Part shown: positions 27,738 through 36,594 of the stretch, piece by piece
How positions within the stretch are numbered: the first letter of the stretch is position 1
Layout: each line of letters begins with the position of its first letter
NCBI RefSeq assembly: GCF_002379085.1
Contig: NZ_NBZW01000021.1
Span: 1 to 64,000, forward strand
DNA: 64,000 bases
Source of the DNA: Polaromonas sp. AET17H-212
GTDB lineage: Bacteria; Pseudomonadota; Gammaproteobacteria; Burkholderiales; Burkholderiaceae_C
Direction: 5' to 3'
Program-made: the position numbers and the translations under genes
Notes under the pieces: model-generated
The model's input: only the letters and a program-made list of their open reading frames with translations
Told to the model about the DNA's origin: nothing
The model's database searches: none

Positions 27738-28796
27738 ATGAGCCAACACGCCCCCCTGATCATCGACATTGCCGGCCTGAGCCTGAGCAAAACCGACAAA
27801 CGCCGCCTCAAGCATCCGCTGACGGGCGGCATCATCCTGTTTGCCCGCAACTGGGACAACCGCGCGCAACTGACCGCGCTGTGCGCCGAGATCAAGAAAA
27901 TCCGCAAGGACCTGCTGATCTGTGTGGACCACGAAGGCGGCCGCGTGCAGCGTTTCAAGACCGACGGTTTCACCCACCTGCCGCCCATGCGCGCGCTCGG
28001 GGAGTTGTGGCTCAAGGACGCGATGGCAGCCACCAATGCCGCCACCGCCTGCGGCTACGTGCTGGGCGCCGAGCTGCGCGCCTGCGGCGTGGATTTCAGC
28101 TTCACGCCGGTGCTGGACCTGGATTTTGGCGAAAGCAGCGTCATCGGCGACCGCGCTTTTGCGCGCGACCCGCGTGTCGTCGGCCTGCTGGCCAAAAGCC
28201 TGATGCACGGCCTGCTGCAAAGCGGCATGGCCAACTGCGGCAAACATTTTCCCGGCCATGGCTTTGTGAAAGCCGATTCCCACACCGACATCCCGGTCGA
28301 CAGGCGCAGCCTCAAGGCCATCCTGGCGGACGACGCCGCCCCCTACGAATGGCTCAACACCACGCTGACCAGCGTGATGCCGGCGCATGTGATCTACCCC
28401 AAGGTCGATGCGCGCCCGGCGGGGTTTTCCGAGAAGTGGCTGACCTACATCCTGCGCGGCCAGCTCGGGTTTGGCGGCGCCATTTTCAGCGACGATCTCA
28501 GCATGGCCGGTGCCCGCCTGCTCGACGGCAAGCCGGTCAGCTACACCGAAGCGGCGATGGCCGCGCTCAACGCCGGTTGCGACATGGTGCTGCTGTGCAA
28601 CCAGTCGATGGGCGAGGGCCAGGAGGTGGACGAGTTGCTCGATGGCTTGACGCAGGGCCAGCTCAGGCAGCTGTGGGAGCCGCTGGAAGCCAGCGAGGGG
28701 CGCCGGGTTGACCTGCTGCCCGTCACGCCTGCCATCACCTGGGACGCGCTGATGCTGCACCCGACCTACATGCACGCGCTCGGGCTGGTTCCCTGA
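27738..28796 (+). CDS. nagZ: Beta-N-acetylhexosaminidase (glycoside hydrolase family 3)
   Basis: Cytoplasmic enzyme of peptidoglycan recycling that removes GlcNAc from anhydro-muropeptides. 352 residues; family motifs CVDHEGGRVQRF, KHFPGHG (with the acid/base His on this loop) and the nucleophile in FSDDLSM (about residue 252). ATG 27738 follows the acpS region by about 50 nt; the frame is open upstream but that part is within acpS. It closes the recO-pdxJ-acpS-nagZ run. Confidence 0.95.
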   Translation: MSQHAPLIIDIAGLSLSKTDKRRLKHPLTGGIILFARNWDNRAQLTALCAEIKKIRKDLLICVDHEGGRVQRFKTDGFTHLPPMRALGELWLKDAMAATNAATACGYVLGAELRACGVDFSFTPVLDLDFGESSVIGDRAFARDPRVVGLLAKSLMHGLLQSGMANCGKHFPGHGFVKADSHTDIPVDRRSLKAILADDAAPYEWLNTTLTSVMPAHVIYPKVDARPAGFSEKWLTYILRGQLGFGGAIFSDDLSMAGARLLDGKPVSYTEAAMAALNAGCDMVLLCNQSMGEGQEVDELLDGLTQGQLRQLWEPLEASEGRRVDLLPVTPAITWDALMLHPTYMHALGLVP

Positions 28797-28847
28797 GTTT
28801 TTCTTGAGCTTTTTCGTGCCCCCGCCCAAGTGCTGCGTGCGCGGATA

Positions 28848-28880
28848 GCTATCAAATAAATAGCAGGCGGCGCCTGGTCA
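28848..28880 (+). repeat. Dispersed palindromic element, copy 7
   Basis: GCTATCAAATAAATAGC followed by AGGCGGCGCCTGG. The right part overlaps the 3' end of the next gene (stop at 28878-28880 on the minus strand). Confidence 0.55.
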
Positions 28881-29387
28881 GCGGCTCACCGGCCACGGCG
28901 CTTCGCCGCCGGCGGCCATGTGGGTCAGGTACAGGCGCAGGTCCAGCTCGAACTGGTGGTAGTCCGGCTCCATGTAGGTGCAGAGTTGGTAAAACGCCTT
29001 GTCGTGCGCCTTTTCCTTCAGGTGCGCCAGCTCGTGCACCGTGATCATGCGCAGGAACTCGATGGGCACCTCCTTGAACAGGCTGGCCACGCGGATCTCG
29101 CGTTTGGACTTGAGCTTGCTGCCCTGCACCCGCGACACCGTGGTGTGGGTGCCCAGCGCATGGGCAATCACCTGCAGCTTGCTGTCAAACGCCACCTTGC
29201 TCAACGCGTCGGCATTGCGCAGAAAACTGTTCTTGATGTCGATGACATAGTCGTACAGCGCCTTGTCGGTGCGTATCTCGTGCGCGCAGCGGTATTTTTT
29301 GAGCAACAGGGCGCCCAGCCGGTCGTGCGCGACAAGGTCACGCACCTGGCTCTGCAGGGTGTCGGGGTAGCCCGTCAGGTAGTTCAT
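28878..29387 (-). CDS. YgjP-like metallopeptidase (M48/DUF45 group)
   Basis: 169 residues with the zinc-binding HELAHLKEKAHDKAFYQ motif (HExxH plus a third His), typical of the YgjP/WLM-like proteins. It lacks signal peptide or membrane segments, so it is presumed cytoplasmic. The ATG at 29387 (MNYLTGYPD) is chosen because the upstream open frame has no family character. It is divergent from the patatin gene, 84 nt apart. Physiological substrate unknown. Confidence 0.8.
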   Translation of the reverse strand: MNYLTGYPDTLQSQVRDLVAHDRLGALLLKKYRCAHEIRTDKALYDYVIDIKNSFLRNADALSKVAFDSKLQVIAHALGTHTTVSRVQGSKLKSKREIRVASLFKEVPIEFLRMITVHELAHLKEKAHDKAFYQLCTYMEPDYHQFELDLRLYLTHMAAGGEAPWPVSR

Positions 29388-29471
29388 GGGGTCGGGAAGG
29401 AGGGAGGCGAGCGGAGGGCGGAGGCCATGCGCGATTTTAGTCCCGCGTCCGATTCTTGCTAAGCTTGTGGC

Positions 29472-30692
29472 ATGAACCCGCCCGCCGCCCCGGACCCTGC
29501 CCCCGTGCCCGATACCGGGGCGCCGCGCATCAACCTGGCGCTGCAGGGCGGCGGCTCGCACGGCGCTTTCACCTGGGGCGTGCTCGACGCCCTGCTGGAC
29601 GACGGGCGCATCGACTTCGAAGGCATCAGCGGCACCAGCGCCGGCGCCATGAACGCGGTGGCGCTGGCCCACGGCTTTGCCCGCGCCGAAGGCCAACCCC
29701 GGGCCGCGCGGCACGACGCGGCACGCGAAGCGCTGGACAGCTTCTGGAACGGCATTGTCGACATGGGGGCGCTGTCTTCCTCGCTCTCGCAATCCGTCAG
29801 CAAGATACAGCAGGCGCCGTTCGGCATCCTGTTCGGACTGATGGGCGGCGGCAACTGGTCCAGCAGGCTGTGGACCGACGCCATGACGCGTTACTGGTCG
29901 AATGCGCTCTCGCCCTACCAGCGCAACCCCTTCGACATCAACCCGCTGAAAGACTTCCTGGAAAAGCAGGTGGATTTTGAACGCCTGGCGGCGGCAGCCA
30001 GCCCGGACACGCCCCAGGTGTTTGTGGTGGCCACACGCGTCAGCAGCGGCAAGGCCGAGGTGTTTTGCGGCAAGCGGCTGACCGCCAGCGCGGTGATGGC
30101 CTCAGCCTGCCTGCCCATGGTGTTTCAGGCGGTGGAAATTGACGGCGACCACTTCTGGGACGGCGGTTATTCGGGCAACCCGGCGATTCACCCACTGATC
30201 TACCGCTGCGAAAGCCGCGACATCGTGCTGGTGCAGATCAACCCGATCCAGCGCACCGAACTGCCGACGAAACCCGGCGAGATCATGGACCGCATGACCG
30301 AGATCACCTTCAACGCCGCGCTGATTGCCGAGATGCGCGCGGTCGATTTCGTCAAGCGCCTGCTCGCCGAAGGCAAGCTGGACCCCGCGCATTACAAAGA
30401 CGTGCTGATGCACCGCATCGACGGCGGCCAGGCGCTCGAAAAATTCACCGCCGCCAGCAAGTCATCGACGGACAAGGCCCTGATCCATTCGCTGCGCGAC
30501 CTGGGCATGGCCTGCGGCAAAGAGTGGCTGGCCAAACGCTTCGACGCGCTCGGCGTGAAAAGCACGGTCAACATCGCGCGCGATTACCTCGATGACTTGC
30601 GCATGCCGGTGGAAAAAGCCGAACCCGCGCAGATCGAGCCGCCGCCACCCGAACCGCCGCCGGTTTTTCTGCCGGGGGCTGGGTTGCTGTAG
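29472..30692 (+). CDS. Patatin-like phospholipase
   Basis: 406 residues. The patatin domain shows the oxyanion loop GGGSHGAF, nucleophile motif GTSAG (Ser about residue 57) and the catalytic Asp in DGGYSGNP. A long C-terminal part follows, ending in a Pro/Glu-rich tail. It belongs to the bacterial group with about 350-400 residues annotated as lipid acyl hydrolases; substrate and location are not shown by the sequence and no signal peptide is evident. Confidence 0.9.
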   Translation: MNPPAAPDPAPVPDTGAPRINLALQGGGSHGAFTWGVLDALLDDGRIDFEGISGTSAGAMNAVALAHGFARAEGQPRAARHDAAREALDSFWNGIVDMGALSSSLSQSVSKIQQAPFGILFGLMGGGNWSSRLWTDAMTRYWSNALSPYQRNPFDINPLKDFLEKQVDFERLAAAASPDTPQVFVVATRVSSGKAEVFCGKRLTASAVMASACLPMVFQAVEIDGDHFWDGGYSGNPAIHPLIYRCESRDIVLVQINPIQRTELPTKPGEIMDRMTEITFNAALIAEMRAVDFVKRLLAEGKLDPAHYKDVLMHRIDGGQALEKFTAASKSSTDKALIHSLRDLGMACGKEWLAKRFDALGVKSTVNIARDYLDDLRMPVEKAEPAQIEPPPPEPPPVFLPGAGLL

Positions 30693-30711
30693 TGCGGTGG
30701 TTGGCGTATTT

Positions 30712-30760
30712 GCTACTAATTTAATAGCTTATGGTGCCCGTACTGCTTGGGTGAACTGCC
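30712..30760 (+). repeat. Dispersed palindromic element, copy 8
   Basis: GCTACTAATTTAATAGC, then TTATGGTGCCCGT, spacer, TGGGTGAACTGCC. It lies 20 nt after the patatin stop. Confidence 0.65.
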
Positions 30761-30813
30761 GATTTGATGCTGAAGCGCTGGCTTTTCACACTTGACGACG
30801 TGAGACGCCCCTG

Positions 30814-30876
30814 TTCAGCATGAAAACAGGCTCTGGTCATTTGGAAATGGACGCAAGCAGCTATCTAATTGATAGC
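30814..30876 (-). repeat. Dispersed palindromic element, copy 9
   Basis: Minus-strand reading: GCTATCAATTAGATAGC, TGCTTGCGTCC, spacer, then GAGCCTGTTTTCATGCTGAA. The GGGC arm is altered, but both ends are clear. Confidence 0.7.
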
Positions 30877-31028
30877 GTGTCAAGCAGCTAATGCATCCAG
30901 CGGGCTTGTCGTGCCGCCCGTCTCGATGGAAGCTCGTTGGCCCGTCGCTTCTCCTTCGATTGGGGGATGGGCCTAGCGCCGCTTCGGTTCTATGATCGAT
31001 TCCTCAGTGTTGTGCGATCTTTGCTTTA

Positions 31029-31155
31029 GGCTAACGGGGTTTCTCGATGTGCAGGAAGTTTTCTCTGACAAAGACTGGGTGCCTCAAGATGACACCAGCT
31101 CAAATCGCAGTCGGCGATAGGTACCGTAGGTTTTGCCGTCTAAATTACGTTAGGC
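31029..31155 (+). repeat. Possible long attC-like site
   Basis: GGCTAAC (31029-31035) and GTTAGGC (31149-31155) could be the outer boxes of a 127-bp attC, near the upper size limit. Only the right core is convincing; the inner arms are not clearly complementary. Confidence 0.3.
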
Positions 31156-31209
31156 CACTTCATTGCGACATTCCCAAGATGAATGGCTATTCATTTGCAT
31201 GAGGCATAA

Positions 31210-31689
31210 ATGGCGAGAATTGAAGGACTAATGGCGGAAATTGAGGGCTTTTTTGGGAGGAAAGTTTCTTCTATTTCTCGGGTCTATCTATTGAAGAAGT
31301 ATTTCTACATTGTTGGGGGAGCTTCTGGATTCGTTGTGGGGCTCCTCATGAATAACTTTTTTGCCTTTCTTGTGGTTGCAGTCATTGGCTCAATTGCCGT
31401 TTATGCGTCCACAGAGAATTACCTTCTCAAAATTGACCACGCTTTTTTTACATCGCCGGGTTACTCGAGGAGAGAGATTTTCGACAGATACTACGCTGGT
31501 GAAGTGGGGCGCAGTGTGGCGCTAAGAATGACAGAGCCGGAACAACTCGTCAGAACTGAACACTTAACGATCGAGCAGGGAAGAACGGAATTCCGGGAAA
31601 GGCTCGCCGCCGAGTTGGACCGAGAATTCGGGAAGTCCGATTGGAGGCTTTTCGTGGCTGAGGCTCTTTACTATCAAAAGCGGTGCTGA
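31210..31689 (+). CDS. Unknown cassette gene A, small two-helix membrane protein
   Basis: 159 residues, not recognised. A predicted hairpin of two membrane helices spans about residues 30-66 (YFYIVGGASGFVVGLLM, FFAFLVVAVIGSIAVYA), with a charged N-terminal helix and a soluble C-terminal half (STENYLLKIDHAFFTSPGYSRREIF). GAGG precedes the ATG. It is AT-richer than the surrounding chromosome and followed by an attC-like hairpin, so it looks like an integron cassette gene. Confidence 0.7.
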   Translation: MARIEGLMAEIEGFFGRKVSSISRVYLLKKYFYIVGGASGFVVGLLMNNFFAFLVVAVIGSIAVYASTENYLLKIDHAFFTSPGYSRREIFDRYYAGEVGRSVALRMTEPEQLVRTEHLTIEQGRTEFRERLAAELDREFGKSDWRLFVAEALYYQKRC

Positions 31690-31696
31690 GTCCTTG

Positions 31697-31754
31697 GTCT
31701 AAACAGTCGCTCCAGCGGACGGCTTCGCCGCCCGCTGAGCCATATCGTTAAAGC
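31697..31754 (+). repeat. attC-like recombination site after cassette A
   Basis: 58-bp imperfect palindrome. Outer boxes are GTCTAAAC (31697) and GTTAAAG (31747). Inner arms GCTCCAGCGGACGGC and GCCGCCCGCTGAGC pair around TTCG, leaving one extrahelical C and one mismatch, the kind of asymmetry integron integrases use to choose a strand. Confidence 0.65.
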
Positions 31755-31769
31755 TCACAAGGAGAGTTC

Positions 31770-32081
31770 GTGGCAACCTATTTCAATCAGGACTGCCCTC
31801 TCTGCGACAACCCGGCGGAGTACGGCGAAGTTGACGATGGAAATGTCAAATACTTTGAATGCCCGCATTGCGGCATGTTTCAGATTTCCATCGGCGCTGA
31901 AAAAAACTTGGCCAAAGAACTGTCACATCGCAAGGCGGCATACTCAATGCACGTCAAGCAAACGCCGCATGACAACCTCTTCTCTATTCGTCTTCCTGTG
32001 CATGAGTTCCGCCAGCGAAGTGACGACAGATTGCAGGCAGAGTACGCGCCAAAATCAGAGCTCAGCTTGACCTGCCGGTGA
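31770..32081 (+). CDS. Unknown cassette gene B, zinc-ribbon-like protein
   Basis: 103 residues, not recognised. The first third has two Cys pairs, CPLC (residues 9-12) and CPHC (residues 32-35), spaced like a zinc ribbon. The rest is polar (LSHRKAAYSMHVKQ) with no catalytic motif. The start is GTG at 31770 with AAGGAGAG upstream. It lies between two attC-like sites and its stop falls within the second. Confidence 0.7.
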   Translation: MATYFNQDCPLCDNPAEYGEVDDGNVKYFECPHCGMFQISIGAEKNLAKELSHRKAAYSMHVKQTPHDNLFSIRLPVHEFRQRSDDRLQAEYAPKSELSLTCR

Positions 32082-32102
32082 GCTCTAACTCAAGCGTTAG
32101 GC
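32048..32102 (+). repeat. attC-like site after cassette B
   Basis: Right box GTTAGGC (32096-32102) preceded by AACTCAAGC, as in many attC sites. Inner arms AGAGCTCA (32057-32064) and TGAGCTCT (32079-32086) are perfect 8-bp complements. The left box GCCAAAA (32048) is degenerate. Confidence 0.55.
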
Positions 32103-32149
32103 ATTAACATCCGTAACCAATCGTTCATTATCTAAACAGGGAAACCAGA

Positions 32150-32370
32150 ATGAAGAAATCGTTGTTCGTTGTCGTCGCCATCACATCTGCTCTTGCTGGT
32201 TGTGCATCTACAAATACAGGGATTGTTCAAATTTCCGAAGACACATATATGTATGCCAAGCAGGACTGGATGGCATATTCAGGTAGTGTTGTTAAAGCGG
32301 AGCTATATAAAGAAGCTAACGCTTTCTGTGCGGGTAAGGGCAAGAAGTTTGCGCCACTTAATTCCACAAA
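32150..32370 (+). pseudogene. Cassette gene C, small lipoprotein, 5' part (split by IS256-family element)
   Basis: Begins MKKSLFVVVAITSALAGCAS, a lipoprotein signal with lipobox LAGC; the mature part has ISEDTYMYAKQDWMAYSGS and a helical LYKEANAFCAGKGKKF. The frame as it stands runs on to 32446 inside the IS element. The true 3' part lies at 36656-36716. Joined across the duplicated TCCACAAA, the gene encodes 93 residues ending SSAAAEIQFTCK. It resembles small lipoproteins often found in integron cassettes. Confidence 0.8.
32363..32370. repeat. IS256-family target duplication, left copy
   Basis: TCCACAAA immediately left of the IS end; repeated at 36648-36655. Eight bases, as expected for IS256-family insertion. 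Confidence 0.85.
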
Positions 32371-32438
32371 GGGGGTGTCTGAATTTCTGTGTGTGAGGCG
32401 AGATTGCCTGCCCGAGGTTTGGGCAAACGGATTTCATC

Positions 32439-33376
32439 TTAGTTGAATTGCTTGGTAAATCGGTCGTCGTAGAGAATCGCGAACTGGTTCATCGCCTCCT
32501 TCCAATCCCTGCCTGCTCGGTGCCAGTCGGCCGTGATGTTTCGCAGGGCCAGCCAGATCAGCTTGGTGGCCGCATCGTCCGTGGGGAAGTGCCCCCGCGT
32601 CTTGATGATCTTGCGCAATCTGGCGTTGACACTTTCGATGGCGTTGGTGGTGTAGATCACCCGCCGGATGTGAGCGGGGAAGGCAAAGAAGGGAATTACC
32701 TTGTCCCAGGCCCGCCTCCAGGCCCCCACCACGGTCGGGAACTTGCTGCCCCATGGACCCTGCTCAAACGCATCCAACTCGCCCAGCGCGGCCTCAGCGC
32801 TGGGTGCTGTGTAGATCGGCTTAATGGCCGCCGCCAGTGCCTTGCGGTCCTTCCAGCTGGCGTAGTCCAGGCTGTTGCGTATCAGGTGCACGACGCAAGT
32901 CTGCAGCGTGGTGGCCGGGAACACTGCACCCAGCGCCTCAGCCATTCCCTTGAGCCCATCGGTGACGGCGATCAGGATGTCATTGACGCCCCGCGTCTTG
33001 AGGTCGTTGAACACCTTCATCCAGAACTTCGCGCCCTCGGTGTTCTCAATCCACAGGCCCAGGATGTCGCGCGTGCCGTCCGGGCGCACGCCCAGCGCCA
33101 AGTAGACGGCCTTGTTGCGCACCACCGCGTCCTCGCGGATCTTCACCCTCAGGGCGTCGAAGAAGACCACCGGATACATCGGCTCCAGGGCACGCGCCTG
33201 CCAGGCCGTGACCTCGCTCATCACCGCGTCCGTGACCGAGCTGATCAGATCCGGCGAGACTTCGGTGGCATATTGCTCGGCCAGAAAGCCTTGAATCTCG
33301 CGCACCGTCATGCCCCGCGCGTACATGGCCACGATCTTGTCGTCAAAGCCGGTGAAGCGGCGTTCGTGCTTGGGGA
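32439..33376 (-). pseudogene. IS256-family transposase, C-terminal part
   Basis: Carries the mutator-type DDE catalytic residues: Asp in VVFFDALRVKI, Asp in AVTDGLKGM and Glu in NAIESVNARLRK, with the CVVHLIRNS signature of the family. It lacks the N-terminal DNA-binding part, which is at 36276-36594. Joining at the duplicated GGGA gives a continuous 418-residue protein across EPLLIP-KHERRFTGFDDK. As it stands it is inactive unless the IS21 element excises. Confidence 0.9.
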
Positions 33377-33530
33377 CCCCGATGGCCACTCAAAGTGCTC
33401 CACTTATGGCCAGTCAAACTGCTCCACCCCGACCACCGTAAATTGATGTGCTGACCTGGGCGCACCAGTAGCTCGGCGGCCACTGGCAGGACGTTACTTT
33501 CACCCCCTCACCTTTGAGGGGATAACCGGA

Positions 33531-35111
33531 GTGAACGTCTTGAAACTGCATTTGCAAACCACCATTTGGACCCTGCTTAAAGCCGGGTCCACCCAGCGCC
33601 AGATTGAGCGCGCCACAGGCATTTCGCGCCACACGATACGGGCCTACAAGAAGAAGTTCGACAGTCAGAACCTTGACCCGGCTCGTGATCAGGCCAGCGC
33701 GCCAATTCAAACTGCCCCACCCTGGCCACCGACTCCAGCGGCTGCACCAACTGAACAACAGACCAGTGCCTCCATCTGCGAGCCCTACCGCGACTACATC
33801 GAGGCCCAGTTGCGCCTCAAACGCAACGCCATGGCCATCTACCAGGACCTGGTCGATCAGTTCGGCTTCACGGGTGCCTACAACGCCGTCAAGCGCTTTA
33901 GCGCCAAACTACGCTACCGCGAGCCCGAACAGTTCGACCGCCTGGAGTTTTCGCCCGGCGAGGAGATGCAGGTTGACTACGGCGAGGGTGCACCCACCCG
34001 CGTGCTTGGAACCACCCGATACCGTAAACCACGCCTGTTCGTGGCAACGCTGCGCTACTCCCGGCGCAGCTTTCGCCGGGTGGTCTGGAAGTCCAGCCAA
34101 GAGACCTGGGCGCGGCTGCATGAGCAGGCATGGCGCTACTTCGGCGGGTCTTGCCGATACGTCGTGCTGGACAACCTGAAGGAAGGCGTGCTCAAGCCCG
34201 ACATCCACGAGCCCGAACTCAACCCGGTTTATGCCGCCGCGCTCAAACACTATGACGTCGTGGGTGACCCCGCCCGCGTACGGGATCCGAATCGCAAGGG
34301 CACGGTCGAGAACGCCATCGGCCACACACAGGCCACCGCCCTCAAGGGCCGGCGCTTTGAGACCATCGAAGAGCAGAATGACTTTCTTGAACACTGGGAA
34401 GTCACCTGGGCCGCCACCCGTATCCACGGCAGTGAGCGCCGCCAGGTGCAGGCCATGTTTGAAGAAGAGAAGCCCCACCTGCAAGCCCTGCCCATCGTGG
34501 GCATGCAGTATTTCACCGAGTCCCAGCGCACCGTCTACGACGACACCTGCGTGCGCGTTGACCACAGCAGCTACGCAGCACGCCCGGCCCCCATTGGCTC
34601 CCTTGTTCTGGTGCGCATCTTCGAGCACCGCATCGAGATTCGTGACCTCCACTCCAAATCCCTGCTGCGTACCCACCCGCGCGCGCAGCGCCCGGGATCA
34701 GTGATCCTGCCCAATGAGGAGCGCGTCTTCAACCCCTCCCGTGAGACCCTGTACATCCTCAACCAAGCCAAGGACATCGGACCTCAGGCGCACCGGCTGT
34801 GCGAGATGCTCTTTGGCATTGAGGGGCGTGTGGGCCAGCGCAAGCTCTGGGGCATCGTGGGCCTGGGTCGGACCTACCCGCTCCGTCTGGTCAACTCGGC
34901 TTGCGAGCGCGCCCTGAACGATGGCCTTTACAGCTACAAGCACGTCAAGGCGCTTACCGAGCGGCTCGTGGCCGACGCCCTGGCGGCCATCGATTCTTCG
35001 CCAGAAACTCCCCCCGCTCAGGCCGAGTTGCCCCTGACCCAGGAGCACCACCTCATCCGCAGCCCTGATGAATACGCAGACCTCTTTGCCCGCTGCAGCG
35101 CCCAGCCATAA
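33531..35111 (+). CDS. istA: IS21-family transposase IstA
   Basis: 526-residue integrase-core transposase. N-terminal helix-turn-helix (STQRQIERATGISRHTIRAYKKKF), then the DDE core: Asp in EMQVDYGEGA, Asp in VLDNLKEGVL and Glu in KGTVENAIGH, then a beta-barrel C-terminal domain. The start is GTG 33531 with CCGGAG upstream. It works with the ATPase IstB encoded next. The gene looks complete, so the element could be active. Confidence 0.93.
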   Translation: MNVLKLHLQTTIWTLLKAGSTQRQIERATGISRHTIRAYKKKFDSQNLDPARDQASAPIQTAPPWPPTPAAAPTEQQTSASICEPYRDYIEAQLRLKRNAMAIYQDLVDQFGFTGAYNAVKRFSAKLRYREPEQFDRLEFSPGEEMQVDYGEGAPTRVLGTTRYRKPRLFVATLRYSRRSFRRVVWKSSQETWARLHEQAWRYFGGSCRYVVLDNLKEGVLKPDIHEPELNPVYAAALKHYDVVGDPARVRDPNRKGTVENAIGHTQATALKGRRFETIEEQNDFLEHWEVTWAATRIHGSERRQVQAMFEEEKPHLQALPIVGMQYFTESQRTVYDDTCVRVDHSSYAARPAPIGSLVLVRIFEHRIEIRDLHSKSLLRTHPRAQRPGSVILPNEERVFNPSRETLYILNQAKDIGPQAHRLCEMLFGIEGRVGQRKLWGIVGLGRTYPLRLVNSACERALNDGLYSYKHVKALTERLVADALAAIDSSPETPPAQAELPLTQEHHLIRSPDEYADLFARCSAQP

Positions 35112-35149
35112 CCCCCCCATCCATTTTTATTTTTGACAGAGATATTCCC

Positions 35150-35917
35150 ATGACCCTCACTGAGATTGAACGCGCCCTGAGCGAACTGCGCCTCTCCGGC
35201 ATTGCCGCCACCTTGAACACCCGCGTCATGCAGGCCCAAAGCTCGCAGGAGCCGTTTCTCGACATCTTTGCTTCCATGCTTCAGGACGAACTGGATCGGC
35301 GCCGCTCGCGTTTAACAGAGCGCCGATTCAAACAATCCGGACTCGATGAACGGCTGAGCCTGGCTGACTTTGACTGGCGCTTTAACCCCAAGGTTCCCAG
35401 GCAAGCCTGCTTCGAGCTGCACACACTCAAATTCATTACCGAGGGTGCCAACGCCCTGATCATTGGCAAGCCCGGCACCGGTAAAAGTCACATCGCCAAG
35501 GCCGTGGCCTACCAGGCAACCCTGCAGGGCTACAGCGTCAAGTACGTCGAGGCCGACAGCGACTTTGCAAAGTTTGGCCTGGCCACCCAGGCAGAACAAG
35601 CCAAGATACTGAGCGCCTACACCGAGCCGGATCTACTCGTCCTTGACGATCTCTTTCTGGCCCGACGCATTGCCGAGGTGAGCGCGGAGTTGCTCCAGGC
35701 GATCGTGCACCAGCGCTACAAACTGCGCCGCTCCATTGTTGTGACTTCAAACCGCGTGGTCCAGGACTGGGGCAAATATCTGGGCGACGCCACCATGGGC
35801 AGCACCATCCTGGACCGCCTGATGCACCGCTGCAGCATGCTCGACTTCGAAGGAAAGAGCTATCGACTCAGGGAGGCGGCAGCTCGAATTGCAGCACCAG
35901 CGCCCACTGTTTCATGA
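35150..35917 (+). CDS. istB: IS21-family helper ATPase IstB
   Basis: 255-residue AAA+ ATPase that assembles on target DNA and recruits the IstA transposase. Walker A IIGKPGTGKSHIAKA (about residues 103-117), Walker B LLVLDDLF, sensor SNRVVQDWG and the family end FEGKSYRLREA. ATG 35150, 38 nt after istA. Complete. Confidence 0.94.
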   Translation: MTLTEIERALSELRLSGIAATLNTRVMQAQSSQEPFLDIFASMLQDELDRRRSRLTERRFKQSGLDERLSLADFDWRFNPKVPRQACFELHTLKFITEGANALIIGKPGTGKSHIAKAVAYQATLQGYSVKYVEADSDFAKFGLATQAEQAKILSAYTEPDLLVLDDLFLARRIAEVSAELLQAIVHQRYKLRRSIVVTSNRVVQDWGKYLGDATMGSTILDRLMHRCSMLDFEGKSYRLREAAARIAAPAPTVS

Positions 35918-36271
35918 ATCCTGCATCTGCGAGCCACAGCGTGTTTGCGGATTACTGGCTGTCCAGCCAGATGCAGACGTCCGTGAAGCACTCGCCCGCC
36001 GTGGACAACTGTCCTGACCACAGGACGAGCCTGTGGACAGCCGGTGCTGCGCACCGGTACGACAGTTGCCCACCGCTCCCCGGCGTTTCGCCTTCGGCCT
36101 GACGCGCTGCGCTTGCCAAACAGCCTTTTTATGAAAAATTCCAAAAAGTCAGGGAGGAATTACCAAGAAAGGAAGTCAGAACCAGACAGGCCAAAGAGTC
36201 GATAATTTAGCCGTCCTGCCTGGAGCAGTTTGACTGGCCATAAGTGGAGCAGTTTGGGGTGGCCATCGGGG
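35918..36271 (+). other. Structured non-coding tail of the IS21-family element
   Basis: 354 nt after istB without a credible gene. Hairpins: CTGGCTG-tc-CAGCCAG (35955-35970); a long stem GTGGACAACTGTC/GACAGTTGCCCAC (36001-36013 with 36061-36073, one mismatch) that encloses CCGGTGC-tgc-GCACCGG (36041-36057). The last 50 nt are the right inverted repeat. Confidence 0.6.
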
Positions 36272-36275
36272 GGGA

Positions 36276-36594
36276 TGAGCAAGGGCTCGAAGCTGCCCGT
36301 GCGGTCGCGCGGAACCTCTATCCGCAGCGGGCCGTCCTCGGTCAGGACGGTCTTGCCTGAGGCACCATTGCGGTGGTTCTTGGCCTCAAGGGGCTTGTCT
36401 GCGCCAGGCGCATAGCCCAGGTGGTGGGTAAGCTCCGCTCCCAACGCACGCTCGATCAGCGCCTTCTTGAATGCCATGGAGGCGGCATTGACCGCCTCGG
36501 CACTCATGGGGCCATCGACAAACTGGTCAATGAGTTCTTTGGGGATGGTGGGCAGCGCCGGCGCGGCCTTGCCCTTGTTGATCTTGCTTGGCAT
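36276..36594 (-). pseudogene. IS256-family transposase, N-terminal part
   Basis: Begins MPSKINKGKAAPALPTIPKE with AAGGA upstream and includes the family segment ELTHHLGYAPGADKPLEAKNHRNG and IEVPRDRTGSFEPLL, then is cut by the IS21-family element. The visible frame runs on to 36160 within that element. It is the missing start of the 32439-33376 fragment; the two join in frame. Confidence 0.9.

Larger units (their letters stand above)
30693..31209. other. Left boundary of the accessory island
   Basis: 517 bases with no supported gene. It contains palindromic element copies 8 and 9 and, at its right end, an attC-like GTTAGGC core (31149-31155). Base composition drops from the high GC of the patatin gene towards that of the cassette genes. 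Confidence 0.55.
33377..36271 (+). mobile_element. IS21-family insertion sequence (istA-istB)
   Basis: 2895 bp. Ends are long imperfect inverted repeats starting CCCCGATGGCCAC; each end contains two copies of a TGGCCA-N2-CAAA-N-TGCTCCA-like motif, the multiple-binding-site layout of IS21. A 4-bp target duplication GGGA (33373-33376 and 36272-36275) flanks it. A 354-nt non-coding tail with several hairpins follows istB, making it longer than a typical IS21. Confidence 0.9.

Noticed and set aside
32150..32446. Apparent intact 98-residue lipoprotein gene
   Set aside because: Codons after 32370 are IS256 end sequence; the true 3' end is at 36656-36716.
36160..36594. Apparent intact 144-residue gene
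   Set aside because: It is the N-terminal part of the IS256 transposase running on into the IS21 end.
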